This document shows positions 15,713 to 22,835 of a DNA stretch of 36,405 nt, one piece after another. Made by a program: the position numbers and the translations under genes. The first letter of the stretch is position 1. Each line of letters starts with the position of its first letter. The notes under the pieces are model-generated. The model searched no databases. It had not been told where the DNA came from and was given only the letters and a program-made list of their open reading frames with translations. Source of the DNA: Brevinematales bacterium (GTDB taxonomy: Bacteria > Spirochaetota > Brevinematia > Brevinematales > GWF1-51-8); the NCBI GenBank assembly GCA_013177895.1, contig JABLXV010000035.1:1-36405 (forward strand), in the 5' to 3' direction.

Positions 15713-15822
15713 TATCACTGCGGGACGCGGCACGCGAACAGTCTGCTTTTTCCTATTAGGTAAAAAAATAGATTGCTTCTACCGCGCTTCAAATACTTTT
15801 TATAGCGCGGCATCGCAATGAC
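15713..15822. repeat. Dispersed palindromic element, copy 3
   Basis: Left end TATCACTGCG, inner AACAGTCTG and ATAGATTGCTTC, then the CCGCGCTTC / AGCGCGG stem and right end ATCGCAATGACG. Same family as copy 2, with the extra GC stem also seen in copies 1 and 7. Confidence 0.8.
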
Positions 15823-15841
15823 GAAGGAAACCTAAAAAAAG

Positions 15842-15860
15842 AAACCGGGTTTTCACCCGG
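15842..15860 (-). terminator. Minus-strand intrinsic terminator without an annotated gene
   Basis: On the minus strand CCGGGT, loop GAAA, ACCCGG is followed by TTTCTTTTTTT. The nearest gene to the right is on the plus strand, so this terminator has no protein gene to end. See the finding on a possible small RNA. The surrounding 15430-16022 gap otherwise holds repeats and the promoter at 15974. Confidence 0.55.
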
Positions 15861-15973
15861 CCTCATCTATTTGTGAACCGGTTCTGGGAAATATTCGATA
15901 CAGGTTATCATATCCCTCTTGTGTTAAGGTACGATTAGGATTAAATAAAAAATCGGGAAATTCAGTTTTTCAC

Positions 15974-16002
15974 TTGCGGAAAAACGGGGGACGATTTACA
16001 AT
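15974..16002 (+). promoter_or_regulatory. Sigma-70 promoter for the WbuC-like gene
   Basis: TTGCGG (15974-15979), 17-base spacer, TACAAT (15997-16002), about 20 bases before the GTG start. Confidence 0.6.
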
Positions 16003-16022
16003 AAGAAACTAAGGAGAAAGCG

Positions 16023-16496
16023 GTGGGAGATTTTCAGCTCATTAGTTTCAGTACGATGAACGATTTGCTGGTATCGGCGAGACGGTCGACGCGGCTCCGG
16101 CGGAATTATAATTTTCACGAGCACGCGGATGCGGTACAGCGCTTTTTAAACGCATTGATACCCAACACGTATGTGCGGCCGCACCGGCATATCAATCCGC
16201 CCCGGTTTGAGACTTTCCTCGTCCTACGGGGGCGTGTCGCGGTGGTGTTTTTCGATAACGAGGGCAGGATTACCGGGTCGAACTATATGGGCGAGAGGTG
16301 CGAGGTGAAGGGAATCGACATCAGTCCCGGAGTATGGCATACCCTGATCTGCCTCGAGGACGCTGTGATTTTCGAGGTGAAGGAAGGCCCGTATCAAGAG
16401 GACACGGATAAAGAATTCGCGATATGGTCGCCGGACGAAGGGTCGCCGGAAGCGGGAAAATACCTGGTACACCTCATCGCGAATATCGGAGGCTGA
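16023..16496 (+). CDS. WbuC-family cupin metalloprotein
   Basis: A 157-residue cupin of the WbuC family, often found near O-antigen or cell-surface sugar genes; activity is not established for the family. Metal-binding positions are visible in RPHRHINPPRFETFLVLRG (two His, then Glu) and the later VWHTLI. The N-terminal RRNYNFHEHADAVQRFLNAL is typical of the family. The start is GTG at 16023 with AAGGAG seven bases upstream. It precedes a zinc-dependent phospholipase C family gene by two bases, so the two form an operon. Confidence 0.85.
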   Translation: MGDFQLISFSTMNDLLVSARRSTRLRRNYNFHEHADAVQRFLNALIPNTYVRPHRHINPPRFETFLVLRGRVAVVFFDNEGRITGSNYMGERCEVKGIDISPGVWHTLICLEDAVIFEVKEGPYQEDTDKEFAIWSPDEGSPEAGKYLVHLIANIGG

Positions 16497-16498
16497 TC

Positions 16499-17503
16499 AT
16501 GCCGAAAGAGGTGGCACATTGGACATTCGCTAAAAAGGCGCTCGACCGGTTAAAAAGCGAATCCCCGTTACGCCGTCTCATCGATGAACACAAATTCCTG
16601 TACTATACCGCCGCGCTCGCGCCGGATTCCCCGTACTATTATACCAGCGGTTACCGGTGGAAGGCATACCGGCTGACGGGCTCGAGGATACATAATAATA
16701 AGGATTCCTATCAGGTATTGCGAAACCTGCTCGGGGCATACCGCGATAGGAACAATCCCGCCGTATGGGTATTTGTCGCGGGGGTATTGTCCCATTTTAT
16801 GTGCGACGCGGTTTTTCACCCGTTCGTCATCCATTTCAGCGGGGACAGCGCCGGCAAGAAAGGCCGCGCGTATATCGATACCGTCTACCGTCATTCGACA
16901 ATCGAGACGATGATGGATATGTACTACTGGGACGAGGAACCGCTTCCGGGCGGGAGGTTTTTCAGGGATTATGTCGCGAAGGTGGAATTGCCGTTCGCGG
17001 AATTCGCGGAATTATTAAAAATCCTTTATGCCCGCGGTCAATCGCTCGATAATAGAATAATCATGAATTATATGAATAAGCATTCGCGGACTCAGGCGAT
17101 GTTCCAGAAGAAGTGGCCGCACGTCCTGTTTCGTTCGCTCGACTTCGCGACCGGGCGTTCCCTCCGGCATTTCATGGCGCTGTTTTACCCGTTAAAACAT
17201 CCCAAGCCGTCCGAGTTGTTCCGTTATCCGGTCGCGTTCAGGCATCCTCTCCACGGGGAACGGCAGGTATCGTCGATACGCGAGTTGGAGAAGGAGGCGG
17301 TCGATAATACGTTCGAATGGTTCAGGAAAATCGACGCGTTCTGGGATACCCCGGATTTGTGGACGATATTCGACCATGAAATAGGGCCGAACCTGAAGAC
17401 CGGCGTACCCGATTCGGTGGGGGAGGATATGCGTTTCTTTAACACGGAGGTATCCGTGTGGAATATCATCAAACAGCCCGCCGGGCCGTTTAATTATATC
17501 TAA
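16499..17503 (+). CDS. Zinc-dependent phospholipase C family protein
   Basis: A 334-residue protein of the zinc-dependent phospholipase C / S1-P1 nuclease-like all-helical family. Candidate metal ligands: H6 in EVAHWTFAKKAL, D in LAPDSPYY, H and D in LSHFMCDAVFHPF, and H and E in RHSTIETMMDMYY. There is no signal peptide, unlike classical secreted toxins of this fold, so a cytoplasmic or membrane-associated housekeeping role is more likely than secretion. CGGAGG precedes the ATG at 16499; an upstream in-frame extension lies inside the WbuC gene and is rejected. Substrate unknown. Confidence 0.8.
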   Translation: MPKEVAHWTFAKKALDRLKSESPLRRLIDEHKFLYYTAALAPDSPYYYTSGYRWKAYRLTGSRIHNNKDSYQVLRNLLGAYRDRNNPAVWVFVAGVLSHFMCDAVFHPFVIHFSGDSAGKKGRAYIDTVYRHSTIETMMDMYYWDEEPLPGGRFFRDYVAKVELPFAEFAELLKILYARGQSLDNRIIMNYMNKHSRTQAMFQKKWPHVLFRSLDFATGRSLRHFMALFYPLKHPKPSELFRYPVAFRHPLHGERQVSSIRELEKEAVDNTFEWFRKIDAFWDTPDLWTIFDHEIGPNLKTGVPDSVGEDMRFFNTEVSVWNIIKQPAGPFNYI

Positions 17504-17513
17504 CCGGTCAGAT

Positions 17514-17542
17514 TTGCTTTATTATCAGGATATTATTATATT
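17514..17542 (+). promoter_or_regulatory. Possible promoter for the tandem small-protein genes
   Basis: TTGCTT (17514-17519), 17-base spacer, TATATT (17537-17542). Transcription would start close to the first ATG (17559), leaving a very short leader, so this is less certain. Confidence 0.4.
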
Positions 17543-17558
17543 ATATAAGGAATGATCG

Positions 17559-17873
17559 ATGGCGATGATGTTGGAATTCTGGAAAAACGGCGCGATGCGG
17601 AAGATATATGTCAATTTTGACAGGCAGGTAATGAGCCTGAGCGCATTTTTACTGTATCCCGAAGCGAAGGCTTTAGTGAAATTAATGTATAACAAAATCG
17701 CCTCCGATTATACATCGGAAATCAGGGATACCGAGCTTCGGACTGTCGGGGAGTTCATCCGTAATCACTTCCTGCGGCTGGATAAGACGTTCGACGTGGT
17801 GGTGCTCGGGGATGACAACCGGCGAACGGTATTGTTCAATCTCGAAGATAACAAGATAGGTGAAAATTATTAA
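17559..17873 (+). CDS. Unknown small protein, tandem paralogue A
   Basis: A 104-residue cytoplasmic-looking protein that I do not recognise. It is clearly related along its whole length to the next gene: shared segments are LEFW near the N terminus, VNF, AFLL/DFLL, VK-x-MY-x-KI-x-x-DYTSE, TVGEFI-x-x-HFL and DVV-x-LG followed by a VxFN-x-ED end. No signal peptide, membrane segment or cysteine pair. The two genes are 12 bases apart and presumably co-transcribed. Confidence 0.7.
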   Translation: MAMMLEFWKNGAMRKIYVNFDRQVMSLSAFLLYPEAKALVKLMYNKIASDYTSEIRDTELRTVGEFIRNHFLRLDKTFDVVVLGDDNRRTVLFNLEDNKIGENY

Positions 17874-17885
17874 TGCGGGGGAATT

Positions 17886-18185
17886 ATGGCGATCACGCTT
17901 GAATTCTGGACGAGTAAAACCCTGAATACGATCTGCGTGAACTTTAACCAGAGTACGTTTCCGCTACGGGACTTTCTCCTGATGGACGACGCGAAGAAGG
18001 TCGTGAAGGCGATGTATAAGAAGATCGAACGGGATTACACGAGCGAACTGAAGGACACGATTCCCGGTACGGTCGGCGAGTTTATTAAGAAACATTTTTT
18101 GGACTACGATAAAAACTATGACGTGGTTATTCTCGGGGAGGAACCGAACTGGTCGGTGATCTTCAACATCGAGGATAAGAAATAA
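17886..18185 (+). CDS. Unknown small protein, tandem paralogue B
   Basis: A 99-residue relative of the preceding gene (roughly half of positions identical by eye), with the same order of motifs: LEFW, VNF, DFLL, VVKAMYKKI-x-RDYTSE, TVGEFIKKHFL, YDVVILG and a final FNIED. GGGGGA precedes the ATG. A tandem duplication in which both copies are retained intact suggests both are used, perhaps as a heteromer; function unknown. Confidence 0.7.
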   Translation: MAITLEFWTSKTLNTICVNFNQSTFPLRDFLLMDDAKKVVKAMYKKIERDYTSELKDTIPGTVGEFIKKHFLDYDKNYDVVILGEEPNWSVIFNIEDKK

Positions 18186-18200
18186 CGGTAACGATTGGTC

Positions 18201-18310
18201 GCGCGCTTCTACAAAATTTCGATACGCGGGATGGAATAATCGGTTTAATCGCAGGGATATTATAGAAATAGTTTGCATCCCGAATCCTAACGGATTCGCT
18301 CGCAAAGACA
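18201..18310. repeat. Dispersed palindromic element, copy 4 (degenerate)
   Basis: The right part, GTTTGCATCCCGAATCC, then GGATTCGCTCGCAAAGACAGG-like sequence, parallels the right part of copy 2; the left part with CTACAAAATTTC and ACGCGGG is decayed. It fills most of the gap before the copper chaperone gene. Confidence 0.5.
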
Positions 18311-18344
18311 GGAATTTCATTATGGAATACACAGGAGGAAATAT

Positions 18345-18542
18345 ATGAAGCAGAAAGTAAAAATAGACGGGATGAGCTGCATGCATTGCGTGAAAGCGGT
18401 GCAGGAGGCGTTATCCGCGGTGAAGGGGATTTCCGATATCGCGGTCAAGATCGGCGAGGCGGAATTTACTACAGGCGACGGATTCGATATGAATACGGTG
18501 CGTACCGCGATCGAAGAGGCCGGGTATGAGGTGGTTTCCTAA
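18345..18542 (+). CDS. copZ: Heavy-metal-associated domain protein, likely copper chaperone
   Basis: A 65-residue single HMA domain with the metal-binding motif G-M-S-C12-M-H-C15 in the first loop and the typical ending EEAGYEVV. Such proteins carry Cu(I) to a P-type ATPase in the cytoplasm. The copper ATPase gene lies 460 bases downstream on the same strand, which supports a copper role over mercury or cadmium. AGGAGG precedes the ATG. Confidence 0.88.
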   Translation: MKQKVKIDGMSCMHCVKAVQEALSAVKGISDIAVKIGEAEFTTGDGFDMNTVRTAIEEAGYEVVS

Positions 18543-18544
18543 CT

Positions 18545-18874
18545 TTACAGGGACGGCCCCGCGACGATCATCGAGAACATCACAATCATCATCACGACCA
18601 TAAATAGCGACATCAGTATTCCCGCGATTGCCATCGCTTTACCGCGTTCGTTCTCAGGGTCGAGCCGCAGTATGCCCATGACGCATAGCACGAGCGCGAT
18701 CACCTGCGAGATAAGCACCATCAGGTTGACCGACCAGAACGTGTACAGCATGATAGGGAGCCCCATCAGGATAAACGTCCCCACGACGGTGAAAGAAAAT
18801 ACGGATACGGAAAGGATAAACCCCGTTAGTATCTGGGATTGATATTTTTTATGCGGTAAAAAACGTTCCGGCAT
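18545..18874 (-). CDS. Small membrane protein between copZ and copA
   Basis: A 109-residue hydrophobic protein with three predicted membrane segments (about 14-36, 42-70 and 78-103, the last Met-rich: LMSLFMVVMMIVMFSMIV). Unrecognised; small proteins like this are often annotated DUF4190-like or unknown. The start at 18874 is chosen for the strong GGGAGGGG site just upstream; a start at 18895 would include it. It lies on the opposite strand between two copper genes and has its own promoter. The methionine-rich segment is suggestive of metal contact but this is only a guess. Confidence 0.6.
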   Translation of the reverse strand: MPERFLPHKKYQSQILTGFILSVSVFSFTVVGTFILMGLPIMLYTFWSVNLMVLISQVIALVLCVMGILRLDPENERGKAMAIAGILMSLFMVVMMIVMFSMIVAGPSL

Positions 18875-18897
18875 TGCCCCTCCCGGGAAGACCATAG

Positions 18898-18926
18898 ATT
18901 CTAACCCGCGATCGGTTTCATGTCAA
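18898..18926 (-). promoter_or_regulatory. Sigma-70 promoter for the small membrane protein
   Basis: Minus strand: perfect TTGACA (18921-18926), 17-base spacer, TAGAAT (18898-18903), 24 bases before the start. Confidence 0.7.
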
Positions 18927-18947
18927 TAATCTCGGCGCGAATTTTAT

Positions 18948-18976
18948 TTGCCTTAACCGCAACATATCGTTAAATT
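18948..18976 (+). promoter_or_regulatory. Candidate promoter for copA
   Basis: TTGCCT (18948-18953), 17-base spacer, TAAATT (18971-18976), 25 bases before the ATG. Moderate match; no clear CueR or CsoR-type operator was recognised. Confidence 0.4.
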
Positions 18977-19001
18977 CTAATATTGTATCATGGAGGGCGT
19001 T

Positions 19002-21215
19002 ATGGTAAAAAAAATAGAAGTCGCTATAGAAGGAATGACCTGCGCGGCGTGTTCCACAAGGGTGGCGAAGTCGCTGAATAAGCAGGACGGCGTGATCGAC
19101 GCGGCGGTGAACCTCGCGGCGGAAAAGGCCTATATTGTCTACGACCCTAAAAAGATAACCACCGACGCGATGGTAAAAACCGTCGAACGCGCGGGATACC
19201 GTCTCGTGCTCGATACGAAAAAAGCGCCGACTGAAGAAGAACGCTTCCGCAAGGTTCGGGTGAATTTTATTACCGCGCTCATTTTCGCGGGCCCCGGCGC
19301 GCTTCTTATGCTGTTCCATATGCTGGGATGGCTTCACCTGCCGTACTGGGATTATATCGAAATTATCCTTACACTGCCCGTGCTTTTTTACTCCGGCCGT
19401 CATGTGATGAAAAGCGCGCTCCTTTCGACCCTCAGCCTGTCGCCGGGTATGGACGTGCTGATCGCGATGGGCTCGCTCGCGTCGCTCTCGACGGGAATCA
19501 TGCGCGTATTCGGTATCCCGGTGACCAACTTCGCGCTGGTGGGCAGCATGATTATCGCGTTCCACCTGCTGGGCAAATACCTCGAGGCCGCCGCGAAGGG
19601 GAAGGCGTCCCGCGCGATCAGGGCGTTGATCGAGTTCGGGGCGAAGAACGCGCGCGTACTGGTCGACGGCGCGGAAATCGAGATACCAATCGAGCAGCTC
19701 AGGATCGGCGATATCGCGGTCATCCGCCCCGGCGAGAAAATCCCGTCGGACGGCGAGGTGATCGATGGGTACTCCGCGGTGGACGAATCGATGATCAGCG
19801 GGGAGTCCGTACCGGTCGAGAAAAAGGCCGGCGACCCGGTGATCGGCAGTACGATCAACAGCACGGGAGTATTGAAGATAAAGATAACGAAAGTCGGAAA
19901 GGAGACTTTCCTTTCGCAGTTGATTCGTCTGGTCGAGGAGGCGCAGGCGGGGAAGGTGCCGATCCAGGAATTCGCCGATAAAGTCACCGGGGTATTCGTC
20001 CCCGTGCTCGTGGGGATTGCTGCGGCGGTATTCCTGTTCTGGTACTTCCTTCCCGATATCGGCGACAGTATTATGAAATGGGGCGCGGGCTGGATCCCGT
20101 GGGTAGACCCGTCGATGAACCGGTTGTCCCGCGCGGTGTTCGCGGCGGTGGCGACCCTCGTGATCGCGTGCCCCTGCGCGCTCGGACTGGCTACCCCGAT
20201 GGCGATTATGGTCGGCGGCGGACTGGGCGCCCGGCACGGCATCCTCATCCGCAACGGCGAATCGATCGAGATGATGAAGGATATCGATACCGCCTTGTTC
20301 GATAAGACCGGGACGATCACCGAGGGGAAACCCGAAGTGGTGGAGATTATCCATACGCCGGGGTTCGACGGATTCGAGACGGCGCTCGCGTCGCTCGAGC
20401 GGTACTCGGAGCATCCGCTCGCCGGGGCGGTACGCGACTACGCGAAGGCGCGCGGCTTGACGCTGAGCGAGCCGGAGGATTTTGCGGCGATACCCGGCAA
20501 GGGCGTGAGCGCGAAGATCGGCGGGAATATGTACTACGCGGGAAGCGCGGATTTGATGCTGGAGAAATGCGGCGCAATCCCTTCGTTCGGCGGGGCGATC
20601 GACTCCGCGAAGGAGGACGGCCTGAGCGTTATCTTTCTCGGCTCGCCGGGCAGTGTTCACGGCTTCGCGGCTCTCGCGGATAAGATCAAGCCCGATTCGA
20701 AGACCGCTATCGAGGGGTTGAAGGCCATCGGGATTACGCCGATTATGGTGACCGGGGATAACGAGAAGACCGCGAAACGTATCGCGCGCGAAGCGGGGAT
20801 AGAACGAGTCTACTCCGGCGTACTGCCTGCGCAGAAGATCGACATAGTCCGCCAGCTGAGAGCCGAGGGGCGGCGGGTAGTGATGGTCGGCGACGGTATC
20901 AACGACGCGCCCGCGTTGAAGGGCGCGGACGTCGGTATCGCGATCGGCACCGGAACCGATATCGCTATCGAGGCGGGGGATATCACCCTTGTCAACGGGA
21001 GTCTCACCGGTGTGGAACGCGCGGTTCGGTTATCGCGCGCGATATTCGTGAAGATTCGCCAGAACCTGTTCTGGGCGTTCTTCTATAACCTCGTGGCGAT
21101 TCCGATGGCGGCGATGGGATTACTGCATCCCGTGATAGCCGAAGCGGCGATGGCGTTCTCGTCGATCAATGTGATACTGAACTCCCTGCGCCTGAACGGG
21201 ATCAAGCTGGACTGA
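19002..21215 (+). CDS. copA: Copper-exporting P1B-type ATPase
   Basis: A 737-residue heavy-metal P-type ATPase. One N-terminal HMA domain (G-M-T-C14-A-A-C17) is followed by eight membrane segments. The ion-binding C390-P-C392 motif ([11 protein letters not shown]), the phosphorylated D434 in [14 protein letters not shown] in RYSEHPLAG and [10 protein letters not shown] are all intact. The last segments contain YN in [14 protein letters not shown] and M-x-x-SS in [15 protein letters not shown], the pattern of Cu(I) (P1B-1) pumps. The ATG at 19002 has GGAGGG upstream; the ATG at 18990 overlaps that site. It works with the HMA chaperone upstream for copper export across the inner membrane. Confidence 0.95.
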   Translation: MVKKIEVAIEGMTCAACSTRVAKSLNKQDGVIDAAVNLAAEKAYIVYDPKKITTDAMVKTVERAGYRLVLDTKKAPTEEERFRKVRVNFITALIFAGPGALLMLFHMLGWLHLPYWDYIEIILTLPVLFYSGRHVMKSALLSTLSLSPGMDVLIAMGSLASLSTGIMRVFGIPVTNFALVGSMIIAFHLLGKYLEAAAKGKASRAIRALIEFGAKNARVLVDGAEIEIPIEQLRIGDIAVIRPGEKIPSDGEVIDGYSAVDESMISGESVPVEKKAGDPVIGSTINSTGVLKIKITKVGKETFLSQLIRLVEEAQAGKVPIQEFADKVTGVFVPVLVGIAAAVFLFWYFLPDIGDSIMKWGAGWIPWVDPSMNRLSRAVFAAVATLVIACPCALGLATPMAIMVGGGLGARHGILIRNGESIEMMKDIDTALFDKTGTITEGKPEVVEIIHTPGFDGFETALASLERYSEHPLAGAVRDYAKARGLTLSEPEDFAAIPGKGVSAKIGGNMYYAGSADLMLEKCGAIPSFGGAIDSAKEDGLSVIFLGSPGSVHGFAALADKIKPDSKTAIEGLKAIGITPIMVTGDNEKTAKRIAREAGIERVYSGVLPAQKIDIVRQLRAEGRRVVMVGDGINDAPALKGADVGIAIGTGTDIAIEAGDITLVNGSLTGVERAVRLSRAIFVKIRQNLFWAFFYNLVAIPMAAMGLLHPVIAEAAMAFSSINVILNSLRLNGIKLD

Positions 21216-21220
21216 ATAAT

Positions 21221-21446
21221 AAAGGCCGCCCGAAGGGGTTTGATGATAAAGTATTTTGTCATCGCGATGCGTTTTGGTGAGCTTGTCGAACCATAGCCGA
21301 GGCAATCTATCTTAATACCATATAAGGAATCAAACAGACTGCTTCACCGCGCGCAATGAAAACAATACGGCGCGGGGTTCGCAGTGACAGGAAATCGATT
21401 GTCGTTTTATGAGATAAAATGGACAATAAAAAAGGCCGCCCGAAGG
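21221..21446. repeat. 16-bp direct repeat: intact and broken terminator copies
   Basis: AAAGGCCGCCCGAAGG occurs at 21221-21236, just after copA, and again at 21431-21446, where it forms the intact terminator of the AIM24 gene. In the first copy the right stem arm reads GGGGTTT instead of GGCGGCC, so the hairpin cannot form fully. Copy 5 of the palindromic element lies between. Confidence 0.6.
21256..21390. repeat. Dispersed palindromic element, copy 5
   Basis: Left end TTGTCATCGCGATGCG, inner GTCGAACCATAGCCGAGGCAATCTATC, mirror half CAGACTGCTTCACCGCGCGC and right end TTCGCAGTGACAGG. Closest in layout to copy 6 (shared GTGAGC and CGAACCATAG segments). It fills most of the 254-base gap between copA and the AIM24 gene. 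Confidence 0.8.
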
Positions 21447-21451
21447 CGGCC
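21427..21451 (-). terminator. Intrinsic terminator of the AIM24-family gene
   Basis: Minus strand: GGCCGCC, TTCG loop, GGCGGCC, followed immediately by seven T. A strong, textbook terminator 18 bases after the stop codon. Confidence 0.85.
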
Positions 21452-21469
21452 GAAAATAATTAAATCCGA

Positions 21470-22138
21470 TTAACTTTTGACAATCATCGGGGCGAGGATG
21501 CCCGCGAGAGCGGAAAGGTTGCGGGTCTGGAGCCAGAGTTTCCCGGGGCCGGTATATTCGCCGACCAATCCTTCGCCGGAGGCCAAAGTGGAGAACAAGC
21601 CCTTGGCCGCTTTTTTCAGCTTATACTGAACCTGAGCTTCCCATGCTACCATGTGGCCGGTATCGACAATATAGGTTTCGCCGGGAGCCAATTCCTTCAT
21701 CAGGATAGCGCCGTACGAACCGAGGAACAGATCGCCGGTTCCGGTGATTTTTGAGAGGAAGAGACCTTCGCCGCCGATGAGGGCTTTCAGCGACCCTTGA
21801 GCGCTGATTTGGAGGTCGACTGTGCCCGCGAGATATGCACCGGCCTGAGCCATCAGCGTCTGGCCGGCGAGCTTTACATGAACTATATCGCCGGGAGTAG
21901 CGGGGGTGATTAAAAGTTCCCCGGCTGCATTAGCGGTATAAACTGACGAGAATAACGATTCACCGCCGACCATCGCGCCTATCGCGCCCAGAAATCCTTT
22001 ACCGGTAGTTTTCGCCTTGAGTTCGATAGAAGGACTCATCGCAACCATAGCGCCCGCTTCGGCCTTGATATTCTCACCCGCCTGCAAATTAACGCGCAGA
22101 ATAGTAAAAACCGGCCCGCCTTCAATTTTAAAATCCAT
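21470..22138 (-). CDS. AIM24 / TIGR00266-family protein
   Basis: A 222-residue protein of the AIM24 family (TIGR00266 type), a beta-rich fold related to tryptophan RNA-binding attenuator-like proteins; bacterial function unknown. Typical features are the opening FKIEGGPVFTILRVNLQAGENIKAEAGAMVAMS (spread over about 35 residues), GESLFSSVYTA, GEGLFLSKITGTGDLFLGSYG and the C-terminal GEGLVGEYTGPGKLWLQTRN. The start at 22138 has AAGGAGG upstream; a longer reading to 22174 crosses the promoter. It lies downstream of tetR but has its own strong promoter and terminator. Confidence 0.88.
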   Translation of the reverse strand: MDFKIEGGPVFTILRVNLQAGENIKAEAGAMVAMSPSIELKAKTTGKGFLGAIGAMVGGESLFSSVYTANAAGELLITPATPGDIVHVKLAGQTLMAQAGAYLAGTVDLQISAQGSLKALIGGEGLFLSKITGTGDLFLGSYGAILMKELAPGETYIVDTGHMVAWEAQVQYKLKKAAKGLFSTLASGEGLVGEYTGPGKLWLQTRNLSALAGILAPMIVKS

Positions 22139-22162
22139 ATCAGCCTCCTTAGAATTTGATTT

Positions 22163-22190
22163 ATTATAATACACGATTTTATTTTGTCAA
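22163..22190 (-). promoter_or_regulatory. Sigma-70 promoter for the AIM24-family gene
   Basis: Minus strand: TTGACA (22185-22190), 16-base spacer, TATAAT (22163-22168), both hexamers perfect. It lies between the tetR stop and the AIM24 start. Confidence 0.75.
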
Positions 22191-22204
22191 AAATCCTTCA
22201 CTAT

Positions 22205-22810
22205 TTATTTATCGAAAAAGCTCATAACCCCCTTATGCAGAAGCCGGATGATATCGAACATCACCTTTTCGATCCAATCCTTGGATTTATTCTTTTTCAG
22301 AATTTCGATAATCATGGTAATATAGGTTTCAGAAAGCAGGTCGATAACGAATTCCTTCTGTACGTCGAATTTCTGCGAGGCCGATTTTTCTATCTGCTCG
22401 ATACCTTTTTTCAGGGTTTGCGAAAGTTTATCGGTGAATTTATGCCTGAAATCCCCGAAAATGGAACCCTTCGCGCCCTGGAATAAAATAATTAATTCTT
22501 TCTTTCTTTTATATACATAATCCGCCGCAACCGAAATAACCCCTCTCAGCTTATCTTCCGGGAAACTGAGATCGGATAATATCGGTTCGGCAATCTTGTT
22601 GACGAGTTCGAGAATTTCTTTCCTGACGTTTTCTACCAGCGATCGGAACATATCTTCTTTGTTTTCATAATAGCAATACAAATTACCGACCGTCATATCG
22701 GCTTTTTTCGCGATCACCCGCATGGAGGCGTTTTTAAACCCGAACTGATAAAACTCCTCGAGCGCGGATTTCTCAATCTTTTTACGTGTGCTTTCCAGTT
22801 TCACTCTCAT
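22205..22810 (-). CDS. TetR/AcrR-family transcriptional regulator
   Basis: A 201-residue regulator. The N-terminal helix-turn-helix is clear: IEKSALEEFYQFGFKNASMRVIAKKADMTVGNLYCYYENKEDMF spans roughly residues 10-54 and follows the TetR pattern. The C-terminal 140 residues form the ligand-binding, dimerising helical domain, with a ligand that cannot be predicted. The ATG at 22810 has GAGGG upstream; an ATG four codons earlier is possible. It begins 25 bases after the stop of the CocE/NonD hydrolase on the same strand, so the hydrolase and regulator are probably one transcript and the regulator may control it. Confidence 0.88.
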   Translation of the reverse strand: MRVKLESTRKKIEKSALEEFYQFGFKNASMRVIAKKADMTVGNLYCYYENKEDMFRSLVENVRKEILELVNKIAEPILSDLSFPEDKLRGVISVAADYVYKRKKELIILFQGAKGSIFGDFRHKFTDKLSQTLKKGIEQIEKSASQKFDVQKEFVIDLLSETYITMIIEILKKNKSKDWIEKVMFDIIRLLHKGVMSFFDK

Positions 22811-22835
22811 GTTTTCCCTCATATTTTAAATAAAT

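Larger units (their letters stand above)
15515..15713 (+). repeat. Duplicated 31-bp flank of palindromic elements 2 and 3
   Basis: An identical 31-base sequence occurs at 15515-15545 and 15683-15713 (TTTTAGTAAAGTTG, then an A-run and GGAAATCCTT), offset by 168 bases. Each copy leads directly into a palindromic element, so the flank plus element was duplicated in tandem and the elements then diverged. Confidence 0.85.

Noticed and set aside
18918-20660. Long open frame of 580 codons antisense to copA
   Set aside because: It lies fully opposite copA, whose motifs are all intact; the translated sequence is Arg/His/Asp-rich and unlike a folded protein, a typical GC-codon shadow.
21216-21469. Insertion-sequence remnant
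   Set aside because: Inverted repeats are present but there is no trace of a transposase reading frame or target duplication; treated as a non-coding palindromic element.
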